From Rhytidiadelphus loreus (Eukaryota; Streptophyta; Bryopsida; Hypnales; Hylocomiaceae): a stretch of 64,000 nucleotides of DNA. Made by a program: the position numbers and the translations under genes. This document shows positions 13,481-23,989 of this stretch, in pieces. Positions within the stretch are counted from its first letter, which is position 1. Each line of letters starts with the position of its first letter. Location of the stretch: assembly GCA_947034895.1 (NCBI GenBank), contig OX344762.1, forward strand, positions 19,696,760 through 19,760,759, given 5' to 3'. The notes beneath the pieces are model-generated. The model ran no database searches, had not been told where the DNA came from, and saw nothing but the letters and a program-made list of their open reading frames with translations.

Positions 13481-14478
13481 AGAATCAATGGCCGTTCTTT
13501 GTGGTGAATCGCTGCAGGGTCGGCGAATTTTTCCCAAGATGAGAGTTTTGTAGGTGAGTGTTAGGACTGCATTGGACTCGGTAACGAAACTTAAGGCGGA
13601 CACATACATCTCAAGAAGTCGAAATAAATACTCCATAACCCTTGGCCGGGCCGGTTACTGTGGAAATCATTTATTTTGTCACCGTGTGAATTGTTGGCTT
13701 AAAAAAATGAAGTACTCATATGATCTTCCCTTTCCACACAAATTTTGGAGGATGAATAGTTGCATTTCTGTCCTACACGGAGAGATTCTTTGTCATTCAT
13801 CGGCTGAAAAACGTCCTTTGTGGTGTTTATGGGTTAAGGTACTAATGAAAAAGAAAATTTAGTGTTGTATTTGAGGGGTGCATTCTGGGCCTTTATACTA
13901 CAATTAATCGTAAAGTAAACCCTAGTTTGTACTAGGGATGTCCGAGGAAGGCTTAATTCAGAATAGTACAAAACAAATACAACACCAAGCTTCATCACAA
14001 CCTCATTTCAAGGAGTTTCGTCACATGTTTTTCTCAAACTTTAGCTCTTGGTCCCTCACTATTAGAGCTCAAATGTGATCATTGCTTTTCAACTTAAAAT
14101 ATTCATAACTATTTCCATGAAGCTCCAAAAAATATGAAATGACCTAGGTTAAATGCCAATTCCATTTGTCTTTCAAGGAAAATTTACTAAAAAATATTTC
14201 AAGAAGTATAACCTGCCCACATTAATTATCAAATCTTAAATTGGCACTTTATGGACTTCCTATCTTAATCAAAGATTCTACTACATGTTGAGTTTGAATG
14301 ATATTTTTGAGTCCACTTACAACAAATTAGACTTTACAAATGGTGATTGAAGGCAACTTTGGTTCATCTCCTTATCCAATTCAATTTTCAAACTAAACTA
14401 TGGATTGTCAAAAATTCAACTCACTTAATAATTATACCAATAAACATACAATGATTGGACAAAGTCCAAAAGGAAGGA
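13481..14478. other. Intergenic with one copy of a dispersed repeat
   Basis: No gene was found. Bases about 13648-13840 resemble segments near 23340-23555 and around the second CACTA element: shared phrases around GGAAATCAT, TTGGCTTAA and GATGAATAGTTGCA occur in the same order. The remainder is AT-rich without recognisable structure. Confidence 0.5.
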
Positions 14479-15203
14479 AATTGACATTTGTAGAATTTCA
14501 AATAACAACAATTTAACAAACATACAGATGATGTTGGTTCTCACAATATTTGAATCGTTTTTTGGAATTGAAAGCATTAGCCATTGTAGAGAGAGTATGG
14601 GCTACAATATGGACCATTGTTACATCTTAATGTCCTTGCATTTGAAACATTTGTTGAATTCTTGGTTGAATTGGGCAACGCATTCAATTTATATTTCATA
14701 GCCATATAATGCATTTTTAATATCACTCTTTTTTGTCAAAAGACTAGAGTTCATGATGCACATAATTGATCCAATAATCAAATTTTTTTTTTTTTAAATT
14801 ATCATTGTCAATATTGTCAAAAAACTGAAAATTGCCAAAATTTATATTGACCTTCCTAAAATTGGTAGTTTTTTTTTACAATATTGACGATGATAATTTT
14901 TTTTAGTTTGTTAGATCAATTATGTGCATCATGAACTCTAATATTTTGACAAAAAAGATTGAAATTAAAAATGCATTATATGGCTATGAAATATAAATTG
15001 AATGCATTGCCCAATTCAACAAATGTTTCAAATGCAAGGACATTAAGATGTAACAATGGTCCATATTGTTGCCCATACTCTCTCTACAATGGCTAATGCT
15101 ATCACATGCACTCAATCCCAAAAAACAATTCAAGTATTGTGAGAACCAACATCATTTGTATGTTTGTCAAATTGTTGTTATTTTAAATTCTACAAATGTC
15201 AAT
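14479..15203. repeat. Large foldback (inverted repeat) element
   Basis: The left arm (about 14479-14790) returns as a reverse complement at about 14890-15203 around a T-rich and A-rich centre. The arms share long stretches, for example the ATGCATTATATGGC and TGGTTCTCACAATA blocks. Similarity resumes further out, since a GGACTTTGTCCA-type block lies near 14457 and again near 15465, so the original palindrome was longer and has been interrupted. There is no coding potential. It is probably a non-autonomous foldback transposon; no clear target duplication was found. Confidence 0.75.
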
Positions 15204-15620
15204 TTTCTTCAATTTTTGTGTACAACAATTTAAAATGATGTAGTACATACCTATATGCCAAGGCACAAAAAGTGTTTTTTTCAAAGTTCTAAGAAAAAAT
15301 TAGTAAAGATAAAGTAATTCCAAATCATATTGAATAAAATTGAGTTTTTGACATAGCTAACTTTGAAATTGATTTTCTTTCAAATCACAACTAATTTTTT
15401 CTTCAAACTTCTATACTAATGTGTAGTATGTTACACACTACAACTTTCATATATCTACTTTTGGACTTTGTCCATTGATGCTTATGGTATGGTTGTTTGA
15501 ATGAAAATGTTTCAAAATTGTACTCACTTTCATCAGTCATTGTACAAAGTGAGTTTTCTAAACTCAATCAAATTTTATAACTAAACTATTTGTGTGAGAA
15601 GGGAATCAAAATACCACTCC

Positions 15621-15858
15621 CACTAGTAGAAAGCCTTGTTTAATTGGATGTTCCTGCATCAAAGTTGACAAATTTTCTTAAGCATCCAATGTAACACCTT
15701 CATGTGTTTATGTCAACAATGACATCCAATGTAGCATAAAGATGTTACATTGGATGTCATTGTTGACATAAACACATGAAGATGTTACATTGAATGCTTA
15801 AGAAAATCCGTCAACTTTGACGCAAGAACATCCAATTAAACAAGGCTTTCTTCCAGTG
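15621..15858. mobile_element. Foldback MITE with CACT ends and TCC target duplication
   Basis: The element is 238 bp and nearly palindromic. The left end reads CACTAGTAGAAAGCC and the reverse complement of the right end reads CACTGGAAGAAAGCC. The arms continue inward for about 100 bp through TTGTTTAATTGGATGTTC to the ATTGTTGACATAAACACATG block. It is flanked by TCC on both sides (15618-15620 and 15859-15861). CACT-type ends with a 3-bp duplication point to mobilisation by a CACTA-family transposase. Confidence 0.8.
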
Positions 15859-16525
15859 TCCATTTATTTTCACTTTAACCCCTCACTAAAAATTGTTGCA
15901 TCAAATCAAAATGTGGTACCACTAAATTACAATAGTCCATTGCTTTGGTCTTAGTGTGAACCATTAACTTTGGAAGGATGTGACCCTATCACCAAGGTAG
16001 TCATAAAAAGGGATTCAATTTATGAATAAATAGGTGCATTCTACATTTCTATAGCATCTTTGGAGATCATTCATCTAACATTTTTGTCATTGGCTTCCTT
16101 CTTAGGTTAAACTATCTTTAATCCCTAAGTGCACAAGCCTTTCCAAGGGTATTTTTCCTATGAAAAAAGAGCATGGACTTATAGTTATCTCCAATGAAGC
16201 ACATTGTTTTTTTTTTCCAAATTTGACCATATAGATGTTAAAAGATCTTGCTTATTAGTTTACATACCAATTTTGAGTGTGAAATTGCATAGAAATTGTG
16301 AGATTATAACAAGAGAAATGTATACATTCTATTTTTAGTATGTTGCCCCTCCCTACTATGTTTCAAAAAATTTCATATAAAAGCTTTTTTGGATGGGAGG
16401 TGACATGAAGAACTACAAGTTGTTAGTATACTAAAATGCACTTTCAAAAAACTTAATTTCACATGAAAAGCTATCAAACTCATTACACCTACAATCTACC
16501 TTGGAATTGTTGAAATGCACATTAC

Positions 16526-16769
16526 ATGAAATTTGAGGCCTCCGGAGGGCCGTTTCAGTTTGTTCCCAAAACTGTTCCCGACCCTCCTGGCTGCTGTCAA
16601 ACCAATAATTATTAAAAAAAAATTATTGAAAAAAAAAAAATTGAAAAAATTGAAAAAAAAAATCGATGACATGGCAGTCGCTCCACCACGTCGGATTTGG
16701 GTTCCCAGGGCAGTTTCGGCGTTCCCAGGGTCTGATAACTCAAGGCCTTGTAGAAGCCTCAAATTTCAT
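16526..16769. repeat. Small inverted-repeat element with GC-rich core
   Basis: The ends share ATGAAATTTGAGGC in inverted orientation. The core is unlike its AT-rich surroundings: it has GGCCTCCGGAGGGCC, a CACGTCGGA block and long A runs. Related blocks (GGAGGGC, TTCGGGAACAG, CCACGTCGGA) recur near 24330-24420 and 26080-26140, so this is one copy of a family. The open frames crossing it on both strands are low-complexity artefacts. Confidence 0.6.
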
Positions 16770-18452
16770 CTAATGATTTCTTTTCATAAGTAGAAATCAC
16801 AAATAACTCCAAATTAACACTTGCAAGTTTAGATTTTCAATGGTGAAAATCATGAAAACACTTCACACTTTCCATTGGGACCATTTTCAAAGCAAATGGA
16901 TAAGTATAATTTCTTAGATCTCAAATCAAGTGAAATTGGCAAGCTTTGCTCAAAGCCAAGGAATTGAGTAAAATTTTTAAGCTTTACACTTCCACTAATG
17001 GTGCATATATGACTTTGAGGACCTCTCAAAAATCAAATATTTATATTTTTCAGTGAAAAAAAAAGCTTCCAATAGGTAACCTTCAATACTAACTAAAAAA
17101 ATTTCAAACTAGTCAAAGGAATTTGATAGTCCACACCAAAACAAGCCTAAAATTTTTGAGTGACCACGTATGGTCGCTTAGGCATTTAGGAGTTAAATAA
17201 AAAGTCTTGTAAAAAGTGAATGAAGGTGTACCACCTAGATTCATGAAAAAAGGGAAATGCGTTTTCATACAATGTCCAAATAATGCATGTTGAAATGCGT
17301 TGAAATTCTCTTTTACTTGCCAACAAGATTCAATAAAAAGTTTATGTTTGATAACAATATGTATGCTTATTTTCAATTAGTGTCAATTATTGATGCACCT
17401 ACAATACCTTATTGGAAGAGATTTAAGCTTTAGAGCACTTGCACCAATATTTAAACATGGTCTCAATAATATGTGATGTGGCATGGCTACCAAAAGTCCC
17501 CTAGTGTTAGTTTGCCAAGCCAAAAATTTAGAATGGGCTCTTCAAAACTTGTAGGCTTAGCAATAAGTTTGAAGGCCCATACAACTTCACAATGTGCTCA
17601 AGAAGTGGGGATTTTTTGGGATTTTTTTTTTTGCCATTGGACCAACGTACTTTAGAAGGTCGTGGTTGGAGTCACATGAGGAGTTGCAAGAGGATATTCA
17701 AGGAAGCTAGTGTTGTTTGGTCTTAAAGGAGGTGCATGGCGAGTGAAGGGTAGGCAACTCCTAGCTTGCATATCTAAGGTTGCTTGCTTAAGCCCTCTAA
17801 GCTAGATTTGGCATGTTGTTTTTCTTGCATAGCAATGTAGATGCTCTTACACTACTTGTCCATGAACTTTTTTCTTTTATCACTTCATCACTTCCTTAGC
17901 CTCCCAAGTTCCAAGTCCTAATTGAAATTAAGACCAACCTTTCACTCAAAGACCCACCAATGTTATTTTTTAGCACTATTTTGCTCGAAAGCAATACAAA
18001 TTTCTTTTGAAGGAATATCAAACGTACATTATTCTATTTTTAGTGAATGAAATTGATAATGTGTTACATGTTCTAAGGACAATATCTCTCTTTTTGATGA
18101 ATGTACACTCTATTGAATAAATAATTTGAGTTTCATTTTCATTTTTTATGTTTCATCCATTTACATAGATGTAAACTGTTGCATCACTACAACCAATGTT
18201 TGGGGAGAACCACTAGTTAGTTCATTGTAAGCTAGTGGAATTGGGAAAAAAAACCCAGTTGCAATTTGAAAACATTCGAAAAAAAATGGTGGAAAAATCT
18301 ATAAAGTTTCTATTGGAGTAAACAAATAGGAAAAAAACTGGACTTTATACTTGAGAAACGGATCCAATATAGGAATTAAAGGAAAATAGCTGATAAGACT
18401 CAAAAGTATCCAAACACTGACACTGATAAGACTCAAAAGTAGCCAAACAGAA
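16770..18452. other. Intergenic, AT-rich, no gene seen
   Basis: No reading frame with coding character, splice structure or clear repeat boundary was found. Several A/T homopolymer runs are present. Confidence 0.45.
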
Positions 18453-18454
18453 TG

Positions 18455-18480
18455 GGTTTAAGGGTTTAAGGGTTTAGGGT
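18455..18480 (+). promoter_or_regulatory. Telomere-like GGGTTTA cluster upstream of the transporter gene
   Basis: Three consecutive GGGTTTA-type units end in TTTAGGG, about 390 bp before the transporter start codon. In plants, short telo-box motifs of this kind are promoter elements. Three degenerate units are too few to suggest a former chromosome end. Confidence 0.45.
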
Positions 18481-18645
18481 GAGGAGTCCAAAGGAGATCA
18501 CTTTCTGCACTGCCCAAAATAAATGGAAAAAATCCCCGAGCCTTCAGTTCCCATCCACTGTCAACGTCACGTGCAACCCACGCAGGTCGCCTCCGTACTA
18601 CTGTACTCTAGCTAAGCTTTTTAGTAGCTCAGCAGGCACCGCGCC

Positions 18646-18831
18646 ATGGCTGAGTGCTGCTGCTGCGGTGCTGCCATCCATGGCCTTCCTCACCAAGCTC
18701 CTCCTCGTCGCCGTGGCCTCGTCTCCGTCGCCCGCCACCCCTGCTTTCCGCGACGACGTCGATCTCAAATGCTGCCCCCCCTCAATCCCACTTCCAGACT
18801 TGATCCCTTCTTGCGCAGGCACTTGAATTGA
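18646..18831 (+). other. Upstream open reading frame(s) in the transporter leader
   Basis: An ATG in a strong context (GCCATGGC) opens a 61-codon Cys- and Arg-rich frame that ends 38 bases before the transporter ATG. A second ATG at 18680, in another frame, gives a 48-codon hydrophobic-start peptide ending at 18826. If this stretch is in the mature mRNA, both would lower initiation at the main start. A good 3' splice site (TTCTTGCGCAG, ending 18818) lies inside, so part of the region could instead be an intron. Confidence 0.4.
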
Positions 18832-18869
18832 AGCAGCGGGAGCTTCAGTCGCAACGAACGGGGGGAGCT

Positions 18870-20363
18870 ATGGGGGCCAATTCGGATCATTTGGACATGG
18901 AGCGCGACGGCCGCGAGCAATCCGAGCCGCTGTTGTCTAGCCCTCCTCATGCGGCGGACTACACCTGGTCAGCAGTGCTGCTTCCTTTTCTCTTCCCCGC
19001 CCTCGCAGGCTCCTTGTTCGGCTACGACATTGGCGCCACCTCGGGCGCTTCCGTTTCGATTTCCTCTCCAACTCTCAGTGGCACGGACTGGTACCACCTC
19101 ACGTCGCTCCAGATGGGATTGATTGTGAGTGGGTCTCTGTACGGGGCGCTGCTGGGATCCATTCTCGCATTCAATGTTGCGGATTATTTGGGTAGACGAA
19201 GGGAGCTTATGATCGCTGGAGGGATGTACATTTTCGGGGGATTTGTCACGGCGATGGCGCCCAATCTCGCGGTTGTGATTTTGGGGAGATTGGTGTACGG
19301 GGTGGGCATTGGGCTCGCGATGCACGCCGCGCCGTGTTACATCGCGGAGACTGCGCCGAGTCAGATTAGGGGGACTCTGGTTTCCATGAAGGAAGCCCTA
19401 ATTGTATGTGGGATGTTGGTGGGGTACTTCATTGGGTGGTGGGAGATTGATACTGTTGGGGGATGGCGGTTTATGTATGGATTCGCGATACCGATTGCGG
19501 CCGTAGTGGTGGTTGGCATGTGGTGGCTGCCGTACTCGCCGCGATGGCTGTTGCTGAAAGCGGTGCAAGGGAAAGGCGATGAGGAGGAATTGAAGGGCCA
19601 GGCTGCAGTCGCGTATCGGCGTCTGAAGGGGTCAGCGTGCACAGCAGAGATGGCGGAAAGTGAGACGGAGGAGACTTGGCGGCAATTGCAGATTGCTTGC
19701 TCCGGTGAGGATGTGCATGTTAGTTTTGGGGAGCTTTTTCGAGGAGTGAACCTGAAGGCGCTTGTTGTTGGTGGGGGGCTTGTGTTCTTCCAGCAATTCA
19801 CGGGTCAACCGAGTGTGCTCTACTACGCCGCGCCTATTTTGCAACGCGCGGGGTTCGCGGTCGCGTCCGACGCGACGCAGCTGTCGGTTTTGTTGGGGTC
19901 ATTCAAGCTCGTCATGACGACGGTGGCGGTGCTGAATGTGGACAAGCTCGGGCGACGGCCGCTGCTTATTTTTGGGGCCGTCGGGCTCACCACGAGCTTG
20001 GCGATGCTGGCCATCTACTTTTCTTTGCTCACGGGGTTCCCGTACCTCGCCGTGACGGCGCTGCTGCTCTACGTCGGATGCTACCAAATCTCCTTCGGGC
20101 CGATCTCATGGCTCATGGTGTCGGAGATTTTCCCGCTGAGGACGCGGGGGCGGGCGCTCAGTGTCACCACGTTGATCAATTTTGGTTCGAATGCGATTGT
20201 GGCGTTGGCGTTTGCCCCGTTGCAGGACCTGGTGGGCGAGACGTTCACTTTTGTGATCTTTGGGGTTATCAGTGTGGTGGCGCTTGTGTTTATTGTGACC
20301 ACCGTGCCGGAGACTAAAGGCTTGACGTTGGAAGAGATCGAGGCTAAACTGCTTGCTAAATAG
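18870..20363 (+). CDS. MFS sugar:proton symporter (plant xylose-symporter-like group)
   Basis: Single uninterrupted frame of 497 residues with twelve predicted membrane segments, typical of the MFS sugar-porter family. Signatures seen: GYDIGAT in helix 1; GRRRE after helix 2; GRLVYGVGIG and YIAETAPSQIRG before the central loop; PYSPRWLL; QQFTGQPSVLYYA in helix 7; DKLGRRPL; ISWLMVSEIFPLRTRGRA; and the C-terminal PETKGLTLEEIEAKL. The closest plant group I recognise is the D-xylose-proton-symporter-like proteins, thought to act in an internal membrane; substrate and location here are inferred. The ATG at 18870 is preferred because the open frame to its left only extends to non-ATG codons. The frame is GC-rich and has no intron, unlike the intron-rich flowering-plant relatives, so a retrocopy origin is possible, although no poly-A tail or flanking duplication was noticed. 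Confidence 0.9.
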   Translation: MGANSDHLDMERDGREQSEPLLSSPPHAADYTWSAVLLPFLFPALAGSLFGYDIGATSGASVSISSPTLSGTDWYHLTSLQMGLIVSGSLYGALLGSILAFNVADYLGRRRELMIAGGMYIFGGFVTAMAPNLAVVILGRLVYGVGIGLAMHAAPCYIAETAPSQIRGTLVSMKEALIVCGMLVGYFIGWWEIDTVGGWRFMYGFAIPIAAVVVVGMWWLPYSPRWLLLKAVQGKGDEEELKGQAAVAYRRLKGSACTAEMAESETEETWRQLQIACSGEDVHVSFGELFRGVNLKALVVGGGLVFFQQFTGQPSVLYYAAPILQRAGFAVASDATQLSVLLGSFKLVMTTVAVLNVDKLGRRPLLIFGAVGLTTSLAMLAIYFSLLTGFPYLAVTALLLYVGCYQISFGPISWLMVSEIFPLRTRGRALSVTTLINFGSNAIVALAFAPLQDLVGETFTFVIFGVISVVALVFIVTTVPETKGLTLEEIEAKLLAK

Positions 20364-20775
20364 GTGGCGATTTGGCTTGAAGCTCTGTATATAATATTGT
20401 TAGATTTCAGTAGGGTCCCTGCGTTTTAGGAAGTGTATAATTGGAATCAGGATGATGTCAATTAGCAGGAGCCGAAACACATGCACCAGTTGTGCTGGTT
20501 GTGCACAATTTTGAGTGCTACCCTTGCAATGTCTAGACCTATTCAAATTTTGAAGAAAAAAACGACTAAGGAAAATATGAAAGAGAGCCCATTAGCTAGC
20601 CCTTCTTCCCTGAATTATGGAATATTCAATCTATTTTTTTTTAATCAAACATTGCAACTGGTGAATAACTAATTTGGAGATGACTCAATCCATTATTTGA
20701 GTGTTTACAGCATAAATGCATTCTCGGAGTGGTTACTGCACGAGTCTATTGTCGGAGTGTCTACCCTGGCACCGT

Positions 20776-21239
20776 AAATGGATTCTTTGGCCGTCTTCAA
20801 CGACATCCGCTGGGCCCCCGACAAGCTCCTTCAACGTATTTGGTTAGGCTTGATTGATTACGGGAGAATGGAGTGGGCCTCAGTGTGTAGGCTTCAATCC
20901 CGGCAGGTGGAAAGATGGGAGGAAGCGAAGACTAGGTTTTCGATTAGGTGGACCCGGAATGACGTCTTTGCTGTGTGGTATGAAGACTCGCCCCGTTGGG
21001 CGATTGTTGGGCCTCGTGCTGGGTTTGTGTTCCAACCCCCCTAGGCGCTCCGCGCCTTCGAGGGGCGGGAACCGCCTCTCCTTTTGGCGCCCTTTCTTTG
21101 TATTTTAGTTTTTCTTTCTGTTGGCTCTGTCGCTTGCCCCCCCAGGCCGCTTGCGGCTGGGTTCTTGTTATTTTTTCTCTTGCAGTAAAGGTAATCTTTA
21201 TTTGTGTCAAAAAAAAAAAAAAAAAATGGATTCTTTGGC
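20776..21239 (+). mobile_element. 5'-truncated LINE insertion with poly-A tail and 16-bp target duplication
   Basis: The 16-bp AAATGGATTCTTTGGC flanks the insert at 20776-20791 and 21224-21239. Inside is the tail of a non-LTR retrotransposon: the C-terminal part of ORF2 (NDIRWAPDKLLQ, then Trp/Arg-rich SIRWTRNDVFAVW), a stop at about 21042, a 3' untranslated region with a GGCTGGGTT block, and a run of about 19 A. The ATG of the 88-codon frame at 20778 belongs to the duplicated target, not the element. Target-primed reverse transcription explains all of these features. Confidence 0.9.
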
Positions 21240-21935
21240 AATAACACTGTTGCACACAAGAAACGAAGGAACTAAAATAATCAAGTCTAGACAGAATTAG
21301 ACAAAGCAAGTACGGAACACGTGTTTTTATATTTTACAATGAACATGTCCTTCCTATGCTCGAAACTAGTGCACTGAATGCGTGCTTGACGTGATACTAT
21401 TCACGCTGGAATGGCGACGACTCTCCATCTTAAGAGTAGTCAGGACCTTTTACAAATGTGGGGAGGTTCGACAGGCCGCGGTGATCAAGAATTTTTCTTC
21501 TGGTGCAAGATCTGGTGGATCCCTTCTTTCAACAAGTTGGAATTTTACTCCCTCTTCACTTTCTCCAGTTTCTTCCCAACATTGGTGTCCCTTTATAATT
21601 GTATTTGACTCCTCTTAATACTCACTGTCACTTTTCCCCAAAAAACAGCAAAAGAAACAGTGCACCGAATGTAGTTAATAGGTAGCATAGGATGCAGTCA
21701 ATATACAGGATTACAGACTCTCAATTTACATCACCATAATGAGGATGAAATCAATTGATGCCTGGTGTTTTGTCTCTCATCTTTAAGAAATGAGAGCCAT
21801 TGATAAATCAGGAAGTTGATTCTTCCTCTAGAAGATCAATTGTCCTACAATAAACGCAAATCTTCAATCAAATCAGGCATTGAAGTCATAGATTAAGAGA
21901 TTGAAGATTGAAAGACAAAAACATGTGCAAAACTC

Positions 21936-22059
21936 AAAGTTGGCTGGTCCTGTCTGTGTCTTGTCCCCACCAGGCCACCTGTGGCTGGTGTTTTGTATTC
22001 TTCTCTCTGCAATGGAATTCTCATTTCATTAGTTTCAAAAAAAAAAAAAAAAAAGTTGG
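21936..22059 (+). mobile_element. Second, very short LINE 3' tail
   Basis: The stretch from about 21944 to the 18-A run at 22037-22054 resembles the last 100 bp of the LINE above: a CCAGGCC block, a GGCTGG block, then TTCTCTCTGCA, a T-rich stretch and TTTC before the A run. AAAGTTGG occurs at both borders (21936-21943 and 22052-22059) as a likely target duplication. It is a severely 5'-truncated insertion of the same LINE family. Confidence 0.75.
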
Positions 22060-22140
22060 TGCCAAAGTTGGTGCCTCTGACTTTAGAGTTCCTCTCTCTG
22101 CACTTCTGCAGTCCAGCAGAGAGTCATCAACCACAATAAA

Positions 22141-22560
22141 TTTGTGCGCACGAAAGTCCACACCAGCCACCAGGAATCTTTTCGTCAATGCTCAATGCTG
22201 TCAACAGACAAGACATCGGCTCTCTGTATGCGGAAAGCATTTTCCGGCAGCAGGCATAATCGAGGGACCCCAGTATTGTATCTTCGAGTGGAACTCAGCG
22301 TTCGGGAAGTTTTTTTGAATTTTACCGACTGTTTTCCTTCAATTCCCAGGTTTCTTAAGGACAAGATTATGAGTTTTTTCTTAATCAAAATAGAAATTTT
22401 GTAGATTTTTTCACTGGCTATTTGTGGATGTTTTCAAATCGCAACCAGTTTTCTTTTTTATGAATTCCACCCATTGACTTTGAGCTAGCTGCTAGTTCTT
22501 CCCAAACATAGTGTGGAAGCTAGAAAGCTTTGTGTGCACAACCCAAAAGTGCTATTTACA
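22141..22560 (+). repeat. Segmental duplicate of sequence upstream of the glycosyltransferase
   Basis: The order of blocks (GCACGAAAGTCCACACC, CAATGCTGTCAACAGACAAG, TTTTCCGGCAGCAGGCAT, TGTGTGCACAACCCAAA) is repeated in the same orientation at 50668-50870. This is the first part of an old duplicated block that continues at 28803-29026 and 39450-40385, now separated by transposons. No gene was recognised in it. Confidence 0.7.
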
Positions 22561-23989
22561 CGCAAAGACCGGATTGGAGGTGGAGCTCCAAGCACCAAGC
22601 TATAAAGTTGGGTTCATATCACATCATGCTTCCAGATGTGCACCAATTCTCCAAATAAAATATTTACTTTTCTAATAATATTTGGGATTAAGTGATATAT
22701 GACAATCAATGCGTGAGGTGAGACAAGGAGACAAGTGGAGGATACTTATAGATAAATAGTAAGTCAAGTTGATGGGAAGAAAAGTGGACTTGCAAATCCT
22801 AAAATCAAGGAAGGTAGAGGAAGGGAGGGATTTGAGCTCTATAATCAAAATTAAGTTGGCAATTTCTGCATGCTAACCACCTGGGCACAATTAGAGCACT
22901 TTTTCAAATCTCTAAATCTTGAAGCTTGCTTGAGTTTCCATTATATTTGGCCCTTTGACTTTATCCCTCTCGCACTCAAGTCTCTAACCCTTGTAAACTA
23001 CAAATATAGAGCTAGAAGGCTAGACATTAGATTGGAGGGGGGTACATTACAAGTTTAATAGAAGGAAAATCCCTCAAAATTGCTTGCCAATGATGCGAGT
23101 TTGGCTTAGCTTGGCTACTCAGAGTTAAGTAGGGTTTTTTTGGAAAAGATAGTTGAAGAACCTTTTACATATGGTTGGCTAGAGTGTTAAGAATACCTTA
23201 CAACCCCGGTAATCTTGTTGCATCCATCCAATGGAAACTTGCAAGAGCATCCATGTCTTCTTGTTTTTGTCCACGCTCTTTTATGTACTTCAAGCTCCAA
23301 AAGCCTAATGGAAATTGGCCCTTAATCCTTAAAAGGACAAATGGGTGACCTTGGAAATCATCCATTTTTATTACCATGTGAATCATTGGCTTAAGAAATA
23401 ACAAAAACACTCATTGGAACTCAAACTACTATAGAAGTTCTCCCTTTCTCATAACAAAAGTATGAAGATGAATAGTTGCACTTCTGTCCTACTAGAAGGA
23501 TTTCCTATCATCCATTGGATACCAACCATCCGTATCGAAGTTTAAGGGTTAACAATCAAAGTTTTGAACAATACATCAGTAGTCATTTGCACAAAAAAAA
23601 TGGGTTAGAATGCCAATGACATGAACCAAAATTTCATTAAAATGGTGTAGAAGGGAAAGGGTATAAAATGGACAATATCATTGAATCAACACAATTTAGG
23701 GCACCAAAAATAGTGAGTCATCTACACAAAGTTTAAAGTCTACGACTGATATAGATTTTAAAATCCACAATCTAAAAATAAAAATGCCATGTTTGTAGAA
23801 ATATGCCATTCTAATGAAATTTCCCATGATGGTTTCCTTCAAATTGTTGGTAGAACTCAATCCTTAGCGGTAGGGTTTGTTACTGAGTAAGCAGGAGGTT
23901 TACATACTAGATTGGTATTGACTTTGCTAGATCGTAAAATTATGATTGTGAATTATCCCACATTTGCGTGTTTTCCTACCACTTTAAAA
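22561..23989. repeat. Gene-free stretch with dispersed repeat copy (about 23198-23555)
   Basis: The right part is a copy of the repeat that hosts the second CACTA element: ACCTTGGAAATCATCC, ATTGGCTTAAGAAATA, CACTCATTGGAACTC and GATGAATAGTTGCACTTC appear in the same order. It keeps the uninterrupted CATTGGAACTCAAACT site into which that CACTA inserted elsewhere. The remaining sequence shows no structure I can name. Confidence 0.6.

Noticed and set aside
16496..16793. Pair of 86-88-codon frames on opposite strands
   Set aside because: They read through poly-Lys/poly-Phe runs of an inverted-repeat element with A and T homopolymers.
18455..18480. Interstitial telomere or former chromosome end
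   Set aside because: There are only three units, two of them imperfect, directly upstream of a gene. A promoter telo-box is the simpler reading.
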